This document shows positions 15,563-25,603 of a stretch of DNA of 64,000 bases, piece after piece. The notes beneath the pieces are model-generated. The model was not told where the DNA came from and made no database searches. It was given only the letters and a program-made list of their open reading frames with translations. A program made the translations under genes and the position numbers. Numbering within the stretch: the stretch's first letter is position 1; each line of letters opens with the position of its first letter. Source of the DNA: Anaerostipes amylophilus (GTDB lineage Bacteria; Bacillota; Clostridia; Lachnospirales; Lachnospiraceae); NCBI RefSeq assembly GCF_025567365.1, contig NZ_JAOQJG010000002.1, forward strand, positions 62,001 through 126,000, given 5' to 3'.

Positions 15563-16915
15563 ATGGGAAAATATTTTGGAACAGACGGGTTCCGTGGAGA
15601 AGCAAATATAAATTTAACTGTAGAACATGCATATAAAGTAGGACGTTACATCGGATGGTATTTTAATCAGAAGTCAAGCAGCAGAGCAAAGATCGTCATT
15701 GGTAAAGATACAAGACGAAGCAGTTATATGTTCGAGAATGCACTAGTTGCAGGACTGACTGCATCTGGTGCTGATGCTTATATGCTTTATGTAACAACAA
15801 CACCAAGTGTTGCTTATGTCGTAAGAACAGAACAATTTGACTGTGGTATCATGATCTCAGCAAGCCACAATCCATACTATGACAATGGGATCAAACTGAT
15901 CAATGCCAAAGGACATAAGATGGAAGCAGAAGTCGAAGCGAAGATCGAGGCATACATCGATGGAGAGATCGAAGAACTTCCATTTGCAACCAAGAAAGAA
16001 ATCGGTCGTGCAAAAGACTATGCAGCAGGAAGAAACCACTACATCGGATATCTGATCTCAACTGCAACAAGATCATTTAAAGGTGTGAAAGTCGGATTAG
16101 ATTGTTCTAACGGAAGTTCTTTCGCAATCGCTGAGAATGTATTTAAAGCACTTGGAGCAGAAACACATGTGATCAATAACGAACCAGATGGAACAAACAT
16201 CAATACAAACTGTGGTTCTACACATATCGAAATCTTACAGGGATATGTCAAAGAGAATCATTTAGACGTAGGGTTTGCATATGACGGAGACGCTGACCGT
16301 TGTATCGCTGTTGATGAGAATGGTAAGGTTGTTGATGGAGACCTGATCCTTTATGTATGCGGACAATACATGAAGAAACATGGAGAATTAAATAACAATA
16401 CAGTTGTAACAACAGTGATGTCTAACCTAGGATTATATAAAGCATTTGATGCAGCAGGAATCTCTTATGAGAAGACAGCTGTTGGTGATAAATATGTCAA
16501 TGAAAATATGGTCAAGAACGGACATGCATTAGGTGGAGAACAGTCTGGACATATCATTTTCAGTAAGTTCGCAACAACAGGAGATGGTATCTTAACATCT
16601 ATTAAGATCATGGAAGCAATGATCGAACAGAAACAGACACTTGCACAGTTAGCAGAACCAGTACAGATCTTCCCACAGATTCTTGAAAATGTCCGTGTGA
16701 CAGATAAAGCAGCAGCACAGGCAGATGAAGATGTGCAGAAGGCAGTCAAAGAAGTGGAAACAGAACTTGGAGATGAGGGAAGAATCTTAGTACGTGAAAG
16801 TGGAACAGAACCACTAGTACGAGTTATGGTTGAGGCAAGAAGCCATGAGATCTGCAGAGAGAAAGTAGATAAAGTGGTGAAAGTCTTAAGAGAGAAAGGT
16901 CACGTTATCAAATAG
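15563..16915 (+). CDS. glmM: Phosphoglucosamine mutase
   Basis: A 450-residue mutase that converts glucosamine-6-phosphate to glucosamine-1-phosphate on the way to UDP-GlcNAc, for peptidoglycan and for the amino-sugar glycan pathway at 49-55 kb. Motifs are YFGTDGFRG at the N-terminus, the phosphoserine loop ISASHNPYYDNGIK near residues 98-111, the Mg site DGDADRC near 241-247, the sugar-binding GGEQSGHI near 323-330 and the phosphate-binding RESGTEPLVRVM near the C-terminus. The GEQS and PYYDNGIK patterns favour GlmM over a phosphomannomutase. AAGGAG precedes the ATG. priA follows after three bases, an unusual partner but clearly in the same transcript. Confidence 0.95.
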   Translation: MGKYFGTDGFRGEANINLTVEHAYKVGRYIGWYFNQKSSSRAKIVIGKDTRRSSYMFENALVAGLTASGADAYMLYVTTTPSVAYVVRTEQFDCGIMISASHNPYYDNGIKLINAKGHKMEAEVEAKIEAYIDGEIEELPFATKKEIGRAKDYAAGRNHYIGYLISTATRSFKGVKVGLDCSNGSSFAIAENVFKALGAETHVINNEPDGTNINTNCGSTHIEILQGYVKENHLDVGFAYDGDADRCIAVDENGKVVDGDLILYVCGQYMKKHGELNNNTVVTTVMSNLGLYKAFDAAGISYEKTAVGDKYVNENMVKNGHALGGEQSGHIIFSKFATTGDGILTSIKIMEAMIEQKQTLAQLAEPVQIFPQILENVRVTDKAAAQADEDVQKAVKEVETELGDEGRILVRESGTEPLVRVMVEARSHEICREKVDKVVKVLREKGHVIK

Positions 16916-16918
16916 TCT

Positions 16919-19147
16919 ATGGAAAAGTTATATGCGGATATTATCATTAATATTTCTCATGAGGCACTGGATAAGGTATTTGCCTACAAAGTGCCTTTTT
17001 CCTTGATTCAGGATATTCGAGTGGGGCAGCAGGTCGTTGTCCCATTTGGACGTTCTAATAAGGAGCAGACAGGATATGTGGTCAATCTTTCAAGAACTGT
17101 AAACTACGATGAGAGTAAAGTCAAGGAGATCATAAGAATCGAGACAGACCATGTTGGCGTGGAAGCGAAGATGATAGAGCTTGCAGCGTGGATTCGGGAG
17201 AATTATGGATCAACAATGATTCAGGCACTAAAAACAGTTCTTCCAGTACAAGAGAAAGTTGCAAGAAAAGCAAGAAAATATATTGAACTGACCATGGATG
17301 CAGTACATGGACCTGCGATGCTTGAGGAGTATTTTAGTAAGCATTATGTGGCGAAAGCAAGACTTTTGGCAGCATTGCTAGATCATCATAAGATTTCATG
17401 GGAGATGGCATCAAAAGACTTAAAGATTTCCAAAAGTACAGTGGACAGCATGGAGAAAGAAGGAATTCTCCATGTTGTGACAGAATATTATTATCGAAGT
17501 CCGGGACAATTCAATGCAGCATACTCCCAGACAGAGATTACATTAAATGAACAGCAGCAGGAATTGATCGATGAATTCAGAGAAGATTTTTTGAAGAAGA
17601 ATTACAAAACATATCTTTTACATGGAATTACAGGAAGTGGAAAGACAGAAGTATATCTTGCAGCGATTGAAGAAGTGATCAAGAAAGGAAAACAGGCAAT
17701 TGTCTTAATCCCCGAGATCGCATTGACGTATCAGACAGTAACAAGATTTACAAAGCGTTTTGGTGACCGCGTGTCAATCTTGAATTCGAGGTTATCAAAG
17801 GGAGAGAAATACGATCAATGGCTGCGTGCAAAACGTGGGGATATTGATGTGATTATTGGACCAAGATCAGCATTGTTTGTGCCATTTCCGAATTTGGGAT
17901 TGATCGTGATCGATGAAGAACATGAAGGAAGTTACAAGAGTGAGCAGACGCCGAAATATCACGCAAGAGAAGTAGCGATCAAGAAAGCACAGATGGAAGG
18001 TGCATCTGTGATCCTTGGTTCAGCAACACCATCTATGGACAGTTATAAACATGCACAGGATGGAACTTACCGTTTATGGGAACTTACTAAACGTGCTAAA
18101 GAAGCAGTTCTTCCAAAGGTTTATATAGAAGATCTAAGGGAAGAACTAAAGGCTGGAAACCGCAGCATGTTTAGTAGAAGATTACGAGATCTTATACAAG
18201 ACCGTCTGGATAAAGGTGAGCAGATCATGTTGTTTTTAAACCGCAGAGGATATGCAGGATTTGTTTCATGCAGAAGCTGTGGCCATGTGATGGAGTGCCC
18301 ACATTGTGATATTTCGATGACGTATCACAGAGATGGCAGACTTCGGTGTCATTATTGTGGGTATGAACAGCCGATGCTGAAAGTCTGCCCAGAATGTGGA
18401 AGTCCGTACATTGGAACATTTGGTCTTGGTACTCAGAAAGTAGAAGCAGCACTTTATAAAGAATTTCCACAGGCAAGAGTTCTTCGAATGGACATGGATA
18501 CAACGAAGAGAAAAAACAGTCATGAAAAGATACTATCAGCATTTTCCGATGGTGAGGCAGATATCTTAGTTGGAACACAGATGATCGTGAAAGGGCATGA
18601 TTTTGCAAATGTAACATTAGTTGGAGTTCTGGCAGCAGATCTTTCACTGCATGCAAATGATTACAGAGCCGGGGAGAGAACCTTTCAGCTTCTTACGCAG
18701 GCAGCAGGAAGAGCAGGAAGAGGAAGCAAGCCGGGCGAAGTTGTGATCCAGACGTATTCACCAGATCATTACAGCATTCAGACGGCAGCCAGACAGGACT
18801 ATCATGCATTTTATAATGAAGAGATCGCATATCGTACGATGATGAAATACCCTCCGGTATGGCAGATGTTAGTTGTATTTGCATCAGGAGAAGATAAGGC
18901 ATGGCTTGATAAAGTAATGGATGCGATGGCAGAAGTTGCAAAGCATATGGATCTTATGGTGATCGGACCGAGTGAGGCAGGATTTGGCAAGATCAATGAT
19001 CAATACCGCAAGGTTATTTATATTAAGAATAAAGATTACGAGATACTGGTAAAGGCAAAGAATCGTCTGGAGCAGTGGATTGACTTGAACAATATCAGAA
19101 AGAAATTACTGGTTAATTTTGATTTTAACCCGATGAACAGTTATTAA
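16919..19147 (+). CDS. priA: Primosomal replication helicase PriA
   Basis: A 742-residue 3'-5' helicase that reloads the replisome at stalled forks. The N-terminal DNA-binding domain is followed by helicase motifs GITGSGKTEVY near 237-247, VIDEEHEGSYKSEQ near 330-343, GSATPS near 367, and the zinc-binding insertion with four CxxC-type pairs (CRSCGHVMECPHC and CHYCGYE to CPECGS, about 451-500). QAAGRAGRG near 597 is motif VI. No clear ribosome site lies before ATG 16919; translation may be coupled to glmM. It heads the standard priA-def-fmt-rsmB order. Confidence 0.95.
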   Translation: MEKLYADIIINISHEALDKVFAYKVPFSLIQDIRVGQQVVVPFGRSNKEQTGYVVNLSRTVNYDESKVKEIIRIETDHVGVEAKMIELAAWIRENYGSTMIQALKTVLPVQEKVARKARKYIELTMDAVHGPAMLEEYFSKHYVAKARLLAALLDHHKISWEMASKDLKISKSTVDSMEKEGILHVVTEYYYRSPGQFNAAYSQTEITLNEQQQELIDEFREDFLKKNYKTYLLHGITGSGKTEVYLAAIEEVIKKGKQAIVLIPEIALTYQTVTRFTKRFGDRVSILNSRLSKGEKYDQWLRAKRGDIDVIIGPRSALFVPFPNLGLIVIDEEHEGSYKSEQTPKYHAREVAIKKAQMEGASVILGSATPSMDSYKHAQDGTYRLWELTKRAKEAVLPKVYIEDLREELKAGNRSMFSRRLRDLIQDRLDKGEQIMLFLNRRGYAGFVSCRSCGHVMECPHCDISMTYHRDGRLRCHYCGYEQPMLKVCPECGSPYIGTFGLGTQKVEAALYKEFPQARVLRMDMDTTKRKNSHEKILSAFSDGEADILVGTQMIVKGHDFANVTLVGVLAADLSLHANDYRAGERTFQLLTQAAGRAGRGSKPGEVVIQTYSPDHYSIQTAARQDYHAFYNEEIAYRTMMKYPPVWQMLVVFASGEDKAWLDKVMDAMAEVAKHMDLMVIGPSEAGFGKINDQYRKVIYIKNKDYEILVKAKNRLEQWIDLNNIRKKLLVNFDFNPMNSY

Positions 19148-19202
19148 CCAAGAAATAGGTATTAAGACATATAGTTGTTAACAAGAAGAAAAGGAGAAAA
19201 TT

Positions 19203-19682
19203 ATGGCAATTCGACAGATTCGAGTATTAGGAGATGACATTTTAAGAAAGACATCCAAAGAAGTAAAGGAAATGACACCAAGAATGCATACATTAGTAGA
19301 GGATATGTATGACACAATGTATGAGGCAATGGGAGTTGGACTTGCGGCACCGCAGGTTGGAATCTTAAAGAGAATCGTAGTGATCGACACAGGAGAAGAA
19401 GGAGAATGTGTAACACTTGTAAATCCAGTGATCACATTAAAAGAAGGAGAACAGGTTGGAGAAGAAGGATGTTTAAGTCTTCCAGGAAAAGTAGCCGTTG
19501 TAAAACGTCCAGACCACGTTATCTGTGAAGCATTTGACGAAGATATGAACCCGATCACAGTCGAAGGATTTGGTTTATTTGCAAGAGCAATCTGTCATGA
19601 AACAGATCATTTAGATGGAATTTTATACCCAGATGTAGCAGAAGAACCAGCAAGAGACATCACAATGGAAGAGGTAGAATAA
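19203..19682 (+). CDS. def: Peptide deformylase
   Basis: A 159-residue metalloenzyme that removes the formyl group from nascent proteins. All three family motifs are present: GVGLAAPQVG near 44-53, EGCLSLPG near 90-97 with the metal Cys, and CHETDHLDGILY near 130-141 with the HExxH variant. AAGGAG lies upstream of ATG 19203. It pairs functionally with fmt, which starts one base after its stop. Confidence 0.96.
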   Translation: MAIRQIRVLGDDILRKTSKEVKEMTPRMHTLVEDMYDTMYEAMGVGLAAPQVGILKRIVVIDTGEEGECVTLVNPVITLKEGEQVGEEGCLSLPGKVAVVKRPDHVICEAFDEDMNPITVEGFGLFARAICHETDHLDGILYPDVAEEPARDITMEEVE

Positions 19683-19683
19683 G

Positions 19684-20613
19684 ATGAGAGCAGTATTTAT
19701 GGGAACTCCGGAGTTTGCAGTACCAACCTTGCAGGCACTGATCGATCACCATGAAGTGCTTGCCGTTGTGACACAGCCGGATAAACAAAGAGGACGCGGA
19801 AAGAAAATGCAGTTTCCTCCAGTGAAAGAAAAAGCAGTTGAATACGACATCCCGGTTTATCAGCCACAGAGAGCCAGAGATGAAGAATTTATCGAAGAAT
19901 TAAAGAAGATCAATCCAGATGTGATCGTAGTCGTAGCTTATGGGCAGATTTTGCCAGAAAGCATCTTAAATATTCCAAAATACGGATGTATCAATGTGCA
20001 TGGATCACTTCTTCCAAAATACAGAGGAGCAGCACCAATTCAGTGGGCAGTCCTTGATGGAGAAGAAAAGACAGGAATCACAACGATGTATATGGAAAAA
20101 GGTCTTGATACTGGAGACATGATCGACAAAGCAGAAGTTGTGTTAGACGAGAAGGAAACAGCAGGTTCTCTGCATGATAAACTCATGGTATTAGGGGCAG
20201 ACTTATTATTGGAGACATTAAAGAAATTAGAAGATGGTACTGCGGTCAGAAAGAAACAAAATGACGAAGAAAGCTGTTATGCTAAGATGTTAAGCAAAGA
20301 TATGGGACAGATCGATTTTACAAAAGATGCAAAAGAGATCGAATGTCTTATTCGTGGAATGAATCCATGGCCAAGTGCCTATACATCTCTTGATGGAAAA
20401 ACAATGAAAGTCTGGGAAGCAGATGTGTTAGACAGAGAAAGCAAAGAAGAACCAGGAACGATCGTCGAAGTGACAAAGAAAGAGATCATCGTGGCGACAG
20501 GAAGCAACGATCTTGCACTTCATGAGATTCAGCTGGCAGGAAAGAAACGTATGCAGGTACAGGCATTTTTACTTGGATATCAGGTAGAAGCAGGTATGAA
20601 ATTAGGAGAGTAA
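19684..20613 (+). CDS. fmt: Methionyl-tRNA formyltransferase
   Basis: A 309-residue enzyme that formylates initiator Met-tRNA. It has the N-terminal Rossmann fold (VFMGTPEFAVPTL), the catalytic region INVHGSLLPKYRGAAPIQWA with Asn, His and Gly, GITTMYMEKGLDTGDM, and the C-terminal OB-like domain. Length is normal. It is translated with def and rsmB in a tight operon. Confidence 0.96.
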   Translation: MRAVFMGTPEFAVPTLQALIDHHEVLAVVTQPDKQRGRGKKMQFPPVKEKAVEYDIPVYQPQRARDEEFIEELKKINPDVIVVVAYGQILPESILNIPKYGCINVHGSLLPKYRGAAPIQWAVLDGEEKTGITTMYMEKGLDTGDMIDKAEVVLDEKETAGSLHDKLMVLGADLLLETLKKLEDGTAVRKKQNDEESCYAKMLSKDMGQIDFTKDAKEIECLIRGMNPWPSAYTSLDGKTMKVWEADVLDRESKEEPGTIVEVTKKEIIVATGSNDLALHEIQLAGKKRMQVQAFLLGYQVEAGMKLGE

Positions 20614-20616
20614 TTG

Positions 20617-21960
20617 ATGGAGAATCCAAGAGAATGTGCATTGGATGTGCTTATTAAAGTTGATAAAAAGGAAGAATTATCCCATATAGCGATCAGCAAT
20701 GTTTTAGAAAAATACCAGTTTTCAGAAAAAAGAGACAGAGCCTTTTTTACAAGATTGGTGGAAGGAACACTAGAACGTCAGATTACGATCGATTATGTGG
20801 CTGATCAGTTTTCAAAAACAAAGATCAGAAAATGCAAACCTTTAATCAGAGCATTGCTTCGCATGGGAATCTACCAGATCCTTTACATGGATCAGGTACC
20901 AGATTCAGCAGCATGTAATGAGGCAGTAAAATTAGCAAAGAAGCGAGGATTTTCAAGATTATCAGGCTTTGTAAATGGAGTACTCCGCAATATTTCAAGA
21001 AAAAAAGAAACGATCAGTTATCCAAAGAAGGACAAGAATCTTGTAACATATTTGTCTGTGACCTATTCAATTCCAGAATGGATCATAAAATTCTTTATGA
21101 AAACATACGACGATGAGACAGTGGAGAAGATCATAGAATCTTACTTAGAAGACAAAAAGACAACACTGTGCTGCCTTATGAGCAAAGGCGGCAAAGATGT
21201 GATCCGTAAGGAATTAGAAGAAGAGAATGTCACAGTAGAAGACGGAGAACTGATTGAAAATGCAGTGAAGATTTCAGATTATGATTTCTTATACCGACTG
21301 AGAGCATTCCGTGAAGGAAAATGCTATGTGCAGGATGAAAGTTCCATGTTATGTGCAAAGTTAGCTGGAGCAAAAGAAGGACAGTTTGTAATGGATCTTT
21401 GCAGTGCACCAGGAGGAAAATCCTTGTATACAGCTGATCAGATGAAAGGCAGTGGGCAGGTATTATCAAGAGATCTGACAGAATATAAGACAGATCTGAT
21501 CGAAGATAACATTGAGCGCATGGGATTTACCAATATGGAAGCAGAAGTATTCGATGCGACAATTTTGGACGAAGAACATATCGAAGCAGCAGATGTAGTG
21601 ATCGCAGATGTTCCATGTTCTGGTCTTGGGATCATGGGTAAGAAAAATGATATCAAATACCATATTTCTGAAGATGGAATGAAAGATCTTGTAAAACTTC
21701 AAAGAGAAATTCTTACAAATGCAGTACAGTATGTAAAACATGGAGGAACTTTGATCTACAGCACATGTACGATCAATCCAGAAGAGAATGAAAAGAATAT
21801 GCAGTGGATAATTAATAATTTTGATTACGAAGCTGTGGATATCACAGAAGAATTGCCAAAGAATCTAAAGATTGAAACTGCAAAAGATGGATATATCCAG
21901 CTGCTTCCGGGAGTTCATCCATGTGATGGATTCTTCATAGCAAAATTAAGGAGAAAATAA
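20617..21960 (+). CDS. rsmB: 16S rRNA cytosine-967 C5-methyltransferase
   Basis: A 447-residue enzyme. The N-terminal NusB-like RNA-binding domain (about 1-130) precedes the SAM methyltransferase domain with MDLCSAPGGKS near 258-268, DVPCSGLG near 328-335 (motif IV Cys) and STCTINPEEN near 385-394 (motif VI nucleophile Cys). I chose ATG 20617, six bases after AGGAGAG, over the adjoining TTG at 20614. The gene follows fmt as in most Firmicutes. Confidence 0.95.
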   Translation: MENPRECALDVLIKVDKKEELSHIAISNVLEKYQFSEKRDRAFFTRLVEGTLERQITIDYVADQFSKTKIRKCKPLIRALLRMGIYQILYMDQVPDSAACNEAVKLAKKRGFSRLSGFVNGVLRNISRKKETISYPKKDKNLVTYLSVTYSIPEWIIKFFMKTYDDETVEKIIESYLEDKKTTLCCLMSKGGKDVIRKELEEENVTVEDGELIENAVKISDYDFLYRLRAFREGKCYVQDESSMLCAKLAGAKEGQFVMDLCSAPGGKSLYTADQMKGSGQVLSRDLTEYKTDLIEDNIERMGFTNMEAEVFDATILDEEHIEAADVVIADVPCSGLGIMGKKNDIKYHISEDGMKDLVKLQREILTNAVQYVKHGGTLIYSTCTINPEENEKNMQWIINNFDYEAVDITEELPKNLKIETAKDGYIQLLPGVHPCDGFFIAKLRRK

Positions 21961-21964
21961 TTTT

Positions 21965-22996
21965 ATGGATTTAAAATCAATGACTCTTATTGAGATGCAG
22001 GAATATATGGAATCGATCGGAGAGAAGAAATTTCGTGCCAAACAGGTATACGAATGGTTTCATAAACATCTTGCACTATCTCTTGATGAGATGAATAATA
22101 TACCAAAGAAATTAAAAGAAAAAATAGAGCAGACACAGGATGTTTATGGAGTCAAACCAGTCGATTGTTTTATATCAAAGATTGATGGAACCAGAAAATA
22201 TCTGTTTGAATTATATGATGGGAATATCATTGAAAGTGTATTGATGAAATACAAGCATGGAAATTCTGTCTGTATTTCATCTCAGGCAGGTTGCAGAATG
22301 GGATGTAAATTCTGTGCATCCACACTTGGTGGATTAGACCGAAACCTGACACCATCCGAGATGCTTTCCCAGATTTATTATATCCAGAGAGATACAGGAG
22401 AAAGAGTTTCCAATGTTGTGATGATGGGAACAGGGGAACCGATGGATAATTACGACAATGTGTTAAGGTTTTTAGAATTGATCACATCTGAGAATGGATT
22501 AAATATCAGTCAGAGAAATATCACGATCTCAACATGTGGAATTGTTCCAAAGATCAAAGAATTAGCTGAAAAACATTTGCAGATTACATTAGCAATCTCT
22601 CTTCATTCTCCAAATGATGAAATGAGACGAGGACTTATGCCAATTGCTATGAGATATTCGATCAATGAGTTGTTAGATGCATGCCATTACTATTTTAAAG
22701 AAACAAATCGAAGAATGACATTTGAGTATAGTCTGGTAGCCGGTGTGAATGATCAGCCGGTACATGCACAGGAACTGGCGTCAAGATTAAAAGGTTTTCC
22801 ATGTCATGTAAATCTGATCCCAGTCAATCCGATCAAAGAGCGAGATTTCAAGCAGTCCATGCCTCAGTCAGTGATGGAATTTAAAAAGATACTTGAAAAA
22901 AATCGTGTAAATGTTACCATAAGAAGAGAAATGGGCGCAGATATCAATGCCGCCTGTGGACAGCTTAGAAGAAAAAAACTGCAGTCAAGATTGTAA
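21965..22996 (+). CDS. rlmN: 23S rRNA/tRNA adenine C2-methyltransferase
   Basis: A 343-residue radical SAM methyltransferase that methylates A2503 of 23S rRNA and A37 of some tRNAs. The radical SAM motif CRMGCKFC is near residues 110-117. GTGEPMDN follows near 155-162, and the methyl-carrying Cys is in NAACGQL near the C-terminus. Length and order are typical. It starts five bases after rsmB. Confidence 0.96.
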   Translation: MDLKSMTLIEMQEYMESIGEKKFRAKQVYEWFHKHLALSLDEMNNIPKKLKEKIEQTQDVYGVKPVDCFISKIDGTRKYLFELYDGNIIESVLMKYKHGNSVCISSQAGCRMGCKFCASTLGGLDRNLTPSEMLSQIYYIQRDTGERVSNVVMMGTGEPMDNYDNVLRFLELITSENGLNISQRNITISTCGIVPKIKELAEKHLQITLAISLHSPNDEMRRGLMPIAMRYSINELLDACHYYFKETNRRMTFEYSLVAGVNDQPVHAQELASRLKGFPCHVNLIPVNPIKERDFKQSMPQSVMEFKKILEKNRVNVTIRREMGADINAACGQLRRKKLQSRL

Positions 22997-23007
22997 AGGA
23001 GAACGAT

Positions 23008-23727
23008 ATGCGATCCGTAGGAGCTTCACATATAGGCAAGGTAAGGACAGAGAATCAGGATAAGATTTTCTTTCATGACCAGCCTGTAGGGAACTTAAAA
23101 AATCTTTATATTGTGGCAGATGGTATGGGAGGACACCGCGCAGGAGGGAAGGCCTCTTCTTTTGCAGTGGAAAGATTTGTAGAATTGATCGAAGAATCAG
23201 AACAGACAGACCCGATTGAGCTTATGAAGACTTGTATTGCCACAGTGAATCAGGAAATCATTGCAGAAAGCAAGGAGAATGAAAAGTACGCAGGAATGGG
23301 TACGACTTTTGTTGCCGCAACGGTTTCTGATCATAAAGTTACTGTTATGAATATTGGTGATAGCAGATTATATTATGGAAATAAGGAATTAAAACAGATT
23401 ACGGTAGATCATTCTTATGTAGAAGAACTGATCAATGCTGGAATGTTAGATAGAGAACAGGGAAGGATTCATCCGAAGAAGAATGTGATCACAAGAGCTC
23501 TTGGTTCACAGGTAGCAACGCCGGATTTTTTTGAATTTGAAGCAGAAGAAGGATACCTGCTGCTTTGCAGTGATGGACTTTCCAATATGATATCAAACGA
23601 TGAGTTAAAAGAACTTCTTTTAGATCACGATCAGATTGCCAATAAGATAAACAAGATGATCGCTCGTGCCAATGAGTACGGAGGAAAAGATAATATTTCG
23701 TTGGTGATCGTGGATTTAAAGAGATGA
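23008..23727 (+). CDS. stp: PP2C-type serine/threonine phosphatase
   Basis: A 239-residue Mn/Mg-dependent phosphatase. Motifs: GKVRTENQDK near 11-20, IVADGMGGHRAGGKAS near 36-51, GMGTTFVA, NIGDSRLYY, LLLCSDGLSNMI and GGKDNISLVIV. It reverses phosphorylation by the PASTA kinase encoded next. It takes part in control of cell-wall growth and division. Confidence 0.95.
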   Translation: MRSVGASHIGKVRTENQDKIFFHDQPVGNLKNLYIVADGMGGHRAGGKASSFAVERFVELIEESEQTDPIELMKTCIATVNQEIIAESKENEKYAGMGTTFVAATVSDHKVTVMNIGDSRLYYGNKELKQITVDHSYVEELINAGMLDREQGRIHPKKNVITRALGSQVATPDFFEFEAEEGYLLLCSDGLSNMISNDELKELLLDHDQIANKINKMIARANEYGGKDNISLVIVDLKR

Positions 23728-23739
23728 GGTGAAGGATAG

Positions 23740-25590
23740 ATGTTAGAACTTGGTACGATGCTGTCAGGCCGTTATGAGGTGCTCAAGCGCGTTGGAAGCG
23801 GTGGAATGGCAGATGTTTATATGGCGAAAGATCATAAACTAAACCGGAACGTTGCAGTGAAGGTATTAAAAAGTGAATATGTAGAAGACGAGAAATTTTT
23901 AAAAAAATTTGAGACAGAAGCACAAGCCGTAGCAAGATTATCCCATCCAAATATCGTTAATATCTATGATGTTGGGATAGAAGATGGCATTAACTATATT
24001 GTTATGGAACTTGCAGAAGGTATTACATTAAAAGAATATATCAGAAAAAAAGGATATTTAAGTCCAAAAGAAACGGTGGAGATTTCAACGCAGATCGCAT
24101 CCGCAATCTCCCATGCACATAAAAATCATATTATTCACAGAGATATCAAACCGCAGAATATCCTTGTGTCTGATACTGGAATTATTAAAGTTACAGATTT
24201 TGGGATTGCAAAGGCAACAAGCAGTAATACAGTAACTTCCACAGCAACAGCTATGGGATCCGTACATTATATTTCGCCAGAACAGGCAAAGGGACGTTTT
24301 TGTGATGAGAAGAGTGATATTTATTCTTTAGGTATCACAATGTATGAGATGGTTACAGGTCATGTTCCATTTGATCATGAAAATGGTGTAACGATCGCAT
24401 TGATGCATTTGCAGAATGAGATCACACCTCCAAGTCAGATCAGGGATGGAATTCCAGACAGCTTAGAAAAGATCATTCTAAAATGTACAATGAAAAAGCC
24501 GGAAGAGCGTTATCAGACAGCAGATGATCTGATCGCTGATCTGCGACTTGTATTTGAAGACACATCTGGCGGTTATGTAGGTGTTGTGCCGGCAATCGAT
24601 GATTCGCCAACGATTATGATCGATCAGAATGAGCTGACACAGAGAATCAATACACCAAAGAAGGATCAAAAGATACAACAGGAAGAACCATTGAAAGATG
24701 AAGAACAGAATGCGTATCTTGATGAAGATGATGAGGAAGAATCCGGAATGAATTCCAAGATTGAGAAATTAGTTATTGTGCTTGCGGCAGTTGTTGGAGC
24801 AATCATATTAATTTCAATCATTGTATTTGTTGTGAAAAGTTCTGGAGTGTTCAAATCCGGAAAATCAACAACGACAACAAGCATTGGAACAACGGCAGAA
24901 TCAAATGACACGGAATCTAAAAAATATACAGTCGACAACTATATTGGAATGTCATTAAGTGCAGCAAGAGAGAAGATCGATGGCAAATTTAAGATCAAAG
25001 TAGAAGAAGAATATTCTGCTGATTATGCAAAGGGTCTTGTTATAAGACAGGATCCAGAAAGTGATACAGAATTAGAGGAAGGCAAAACACTGACTTTAGT
25101 TGTAAGCAAAGGTACAAGAACAGAAGATAAAGTTTCTGTGCCAGAAGTTGTAGGCAAGATGGAATCGTCAGCCAAAAGTGAGTTAGAAGCAGCAGGACTG
25201 AAAGTATCTGTTAAGACAAAATACAGTACAGATGTAGCAAAAGGAAAAGTTATTTCCCAGTCACCAGGAAGTGGAAATCAAGTTACAAAGAATTCTACAG
25301 TCGTTATTACTGTAAGCCAAGGTGAGAAACCAGAGACTATGGTAAGAGTGCCAAATCTTCGTTATTTCACAGAATCAGGAGCAAGAAGTGAACTAAAGAA
25401 TTCGAATTTGGTACTTGGAAGTGTATTAACAGAATATAGTGACAGTGTTGAAAAAGGACTTGTTATCAGACAGACAGTAAGTTCAGGAAGCAAAGTAAAA
25501 GAAGGAACAGCAGTCGGAATTTATGTGAGCCTTGGGCCTCGCCAGACTGCAACAACAGCAGATCAGGATTCAACAGCAGATGAAGAATAG
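23740..25590 (+). CDS. prkC: PASTA-domain serine/threonine protein kinase
   Basis: A 616-residue membrane kinase that senses peptidoglycan fragments or lipid II. The cytosolic kinase domain (about 1-275) has GSGGMADVY, the VAVKVLK lysine, HRDIKPQNIL and DFGIAKA, with an activation loop rich in Ser/Thr. An acidic linker leads to one membrane segment near 344-365. Three PASTA repeats follow outside (about 395-460, 463-530 and 533-600), and the protein ends with a short Thr/Asp tail. The start ATG 23740 overlaps a GGTGAAGG ribosome site region. The stp-prkC pair and rsgA downstream are the usual order. Confidence 0.95.
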   Translation: MLELGTMLSGRYEVLKRVGSGGMADVYMAKDHKLNRNVAVKVLKSEYVEDEKFLKKFETEAQAVARLSHPNIVNIYDVGIEDGINYIVMELAEGITLKEYIRKKGYLSPKETVEISTQIASAISHAHKNHIIHRDIKPQNILVSDTGIIKVTDFGIAKATSSNTVTSTATAMGSVHYISPEQAKGRFCDEKSDIYSLGITMYEMVTGHVPFDHENGVTIALMHLQNEITPPSQIRDGIPDSLEKIILKCTMKKPEERYQTADDLIADLRLVFEDTSGGYVGVVPAIDDSPTIMIDQNELTQRINTPKKDQKIQQEEPLKDEEQNAYLDEDDEEESGMNSKIEKLVIVLAAVVGAIILISIIVFVVKSSGVFKSGKSTTTTSIGTTAESNDTESKKYTVDNYIGMSLSAAREKIDGKFKIKVEEEYSADYAKGLVIRQDPESDTELEEGKTLTLVVSKGTRTEDKVSVPEVVGKMESSAKSELEAAGLKVSVKTKYSTDVAKGKVISQSPGSGNQVTKNSTVVITVSQGEKPETMVRVPNLRYFTESGARSELKNSNLVLGSVLTEYSDSVEKGLVIRQTVSSGSKVKEGTAVGIYVSLGPRQTATTADQDSTADEE

Positions 25591-25603
25591 CAGGAGATAA
25601 TTC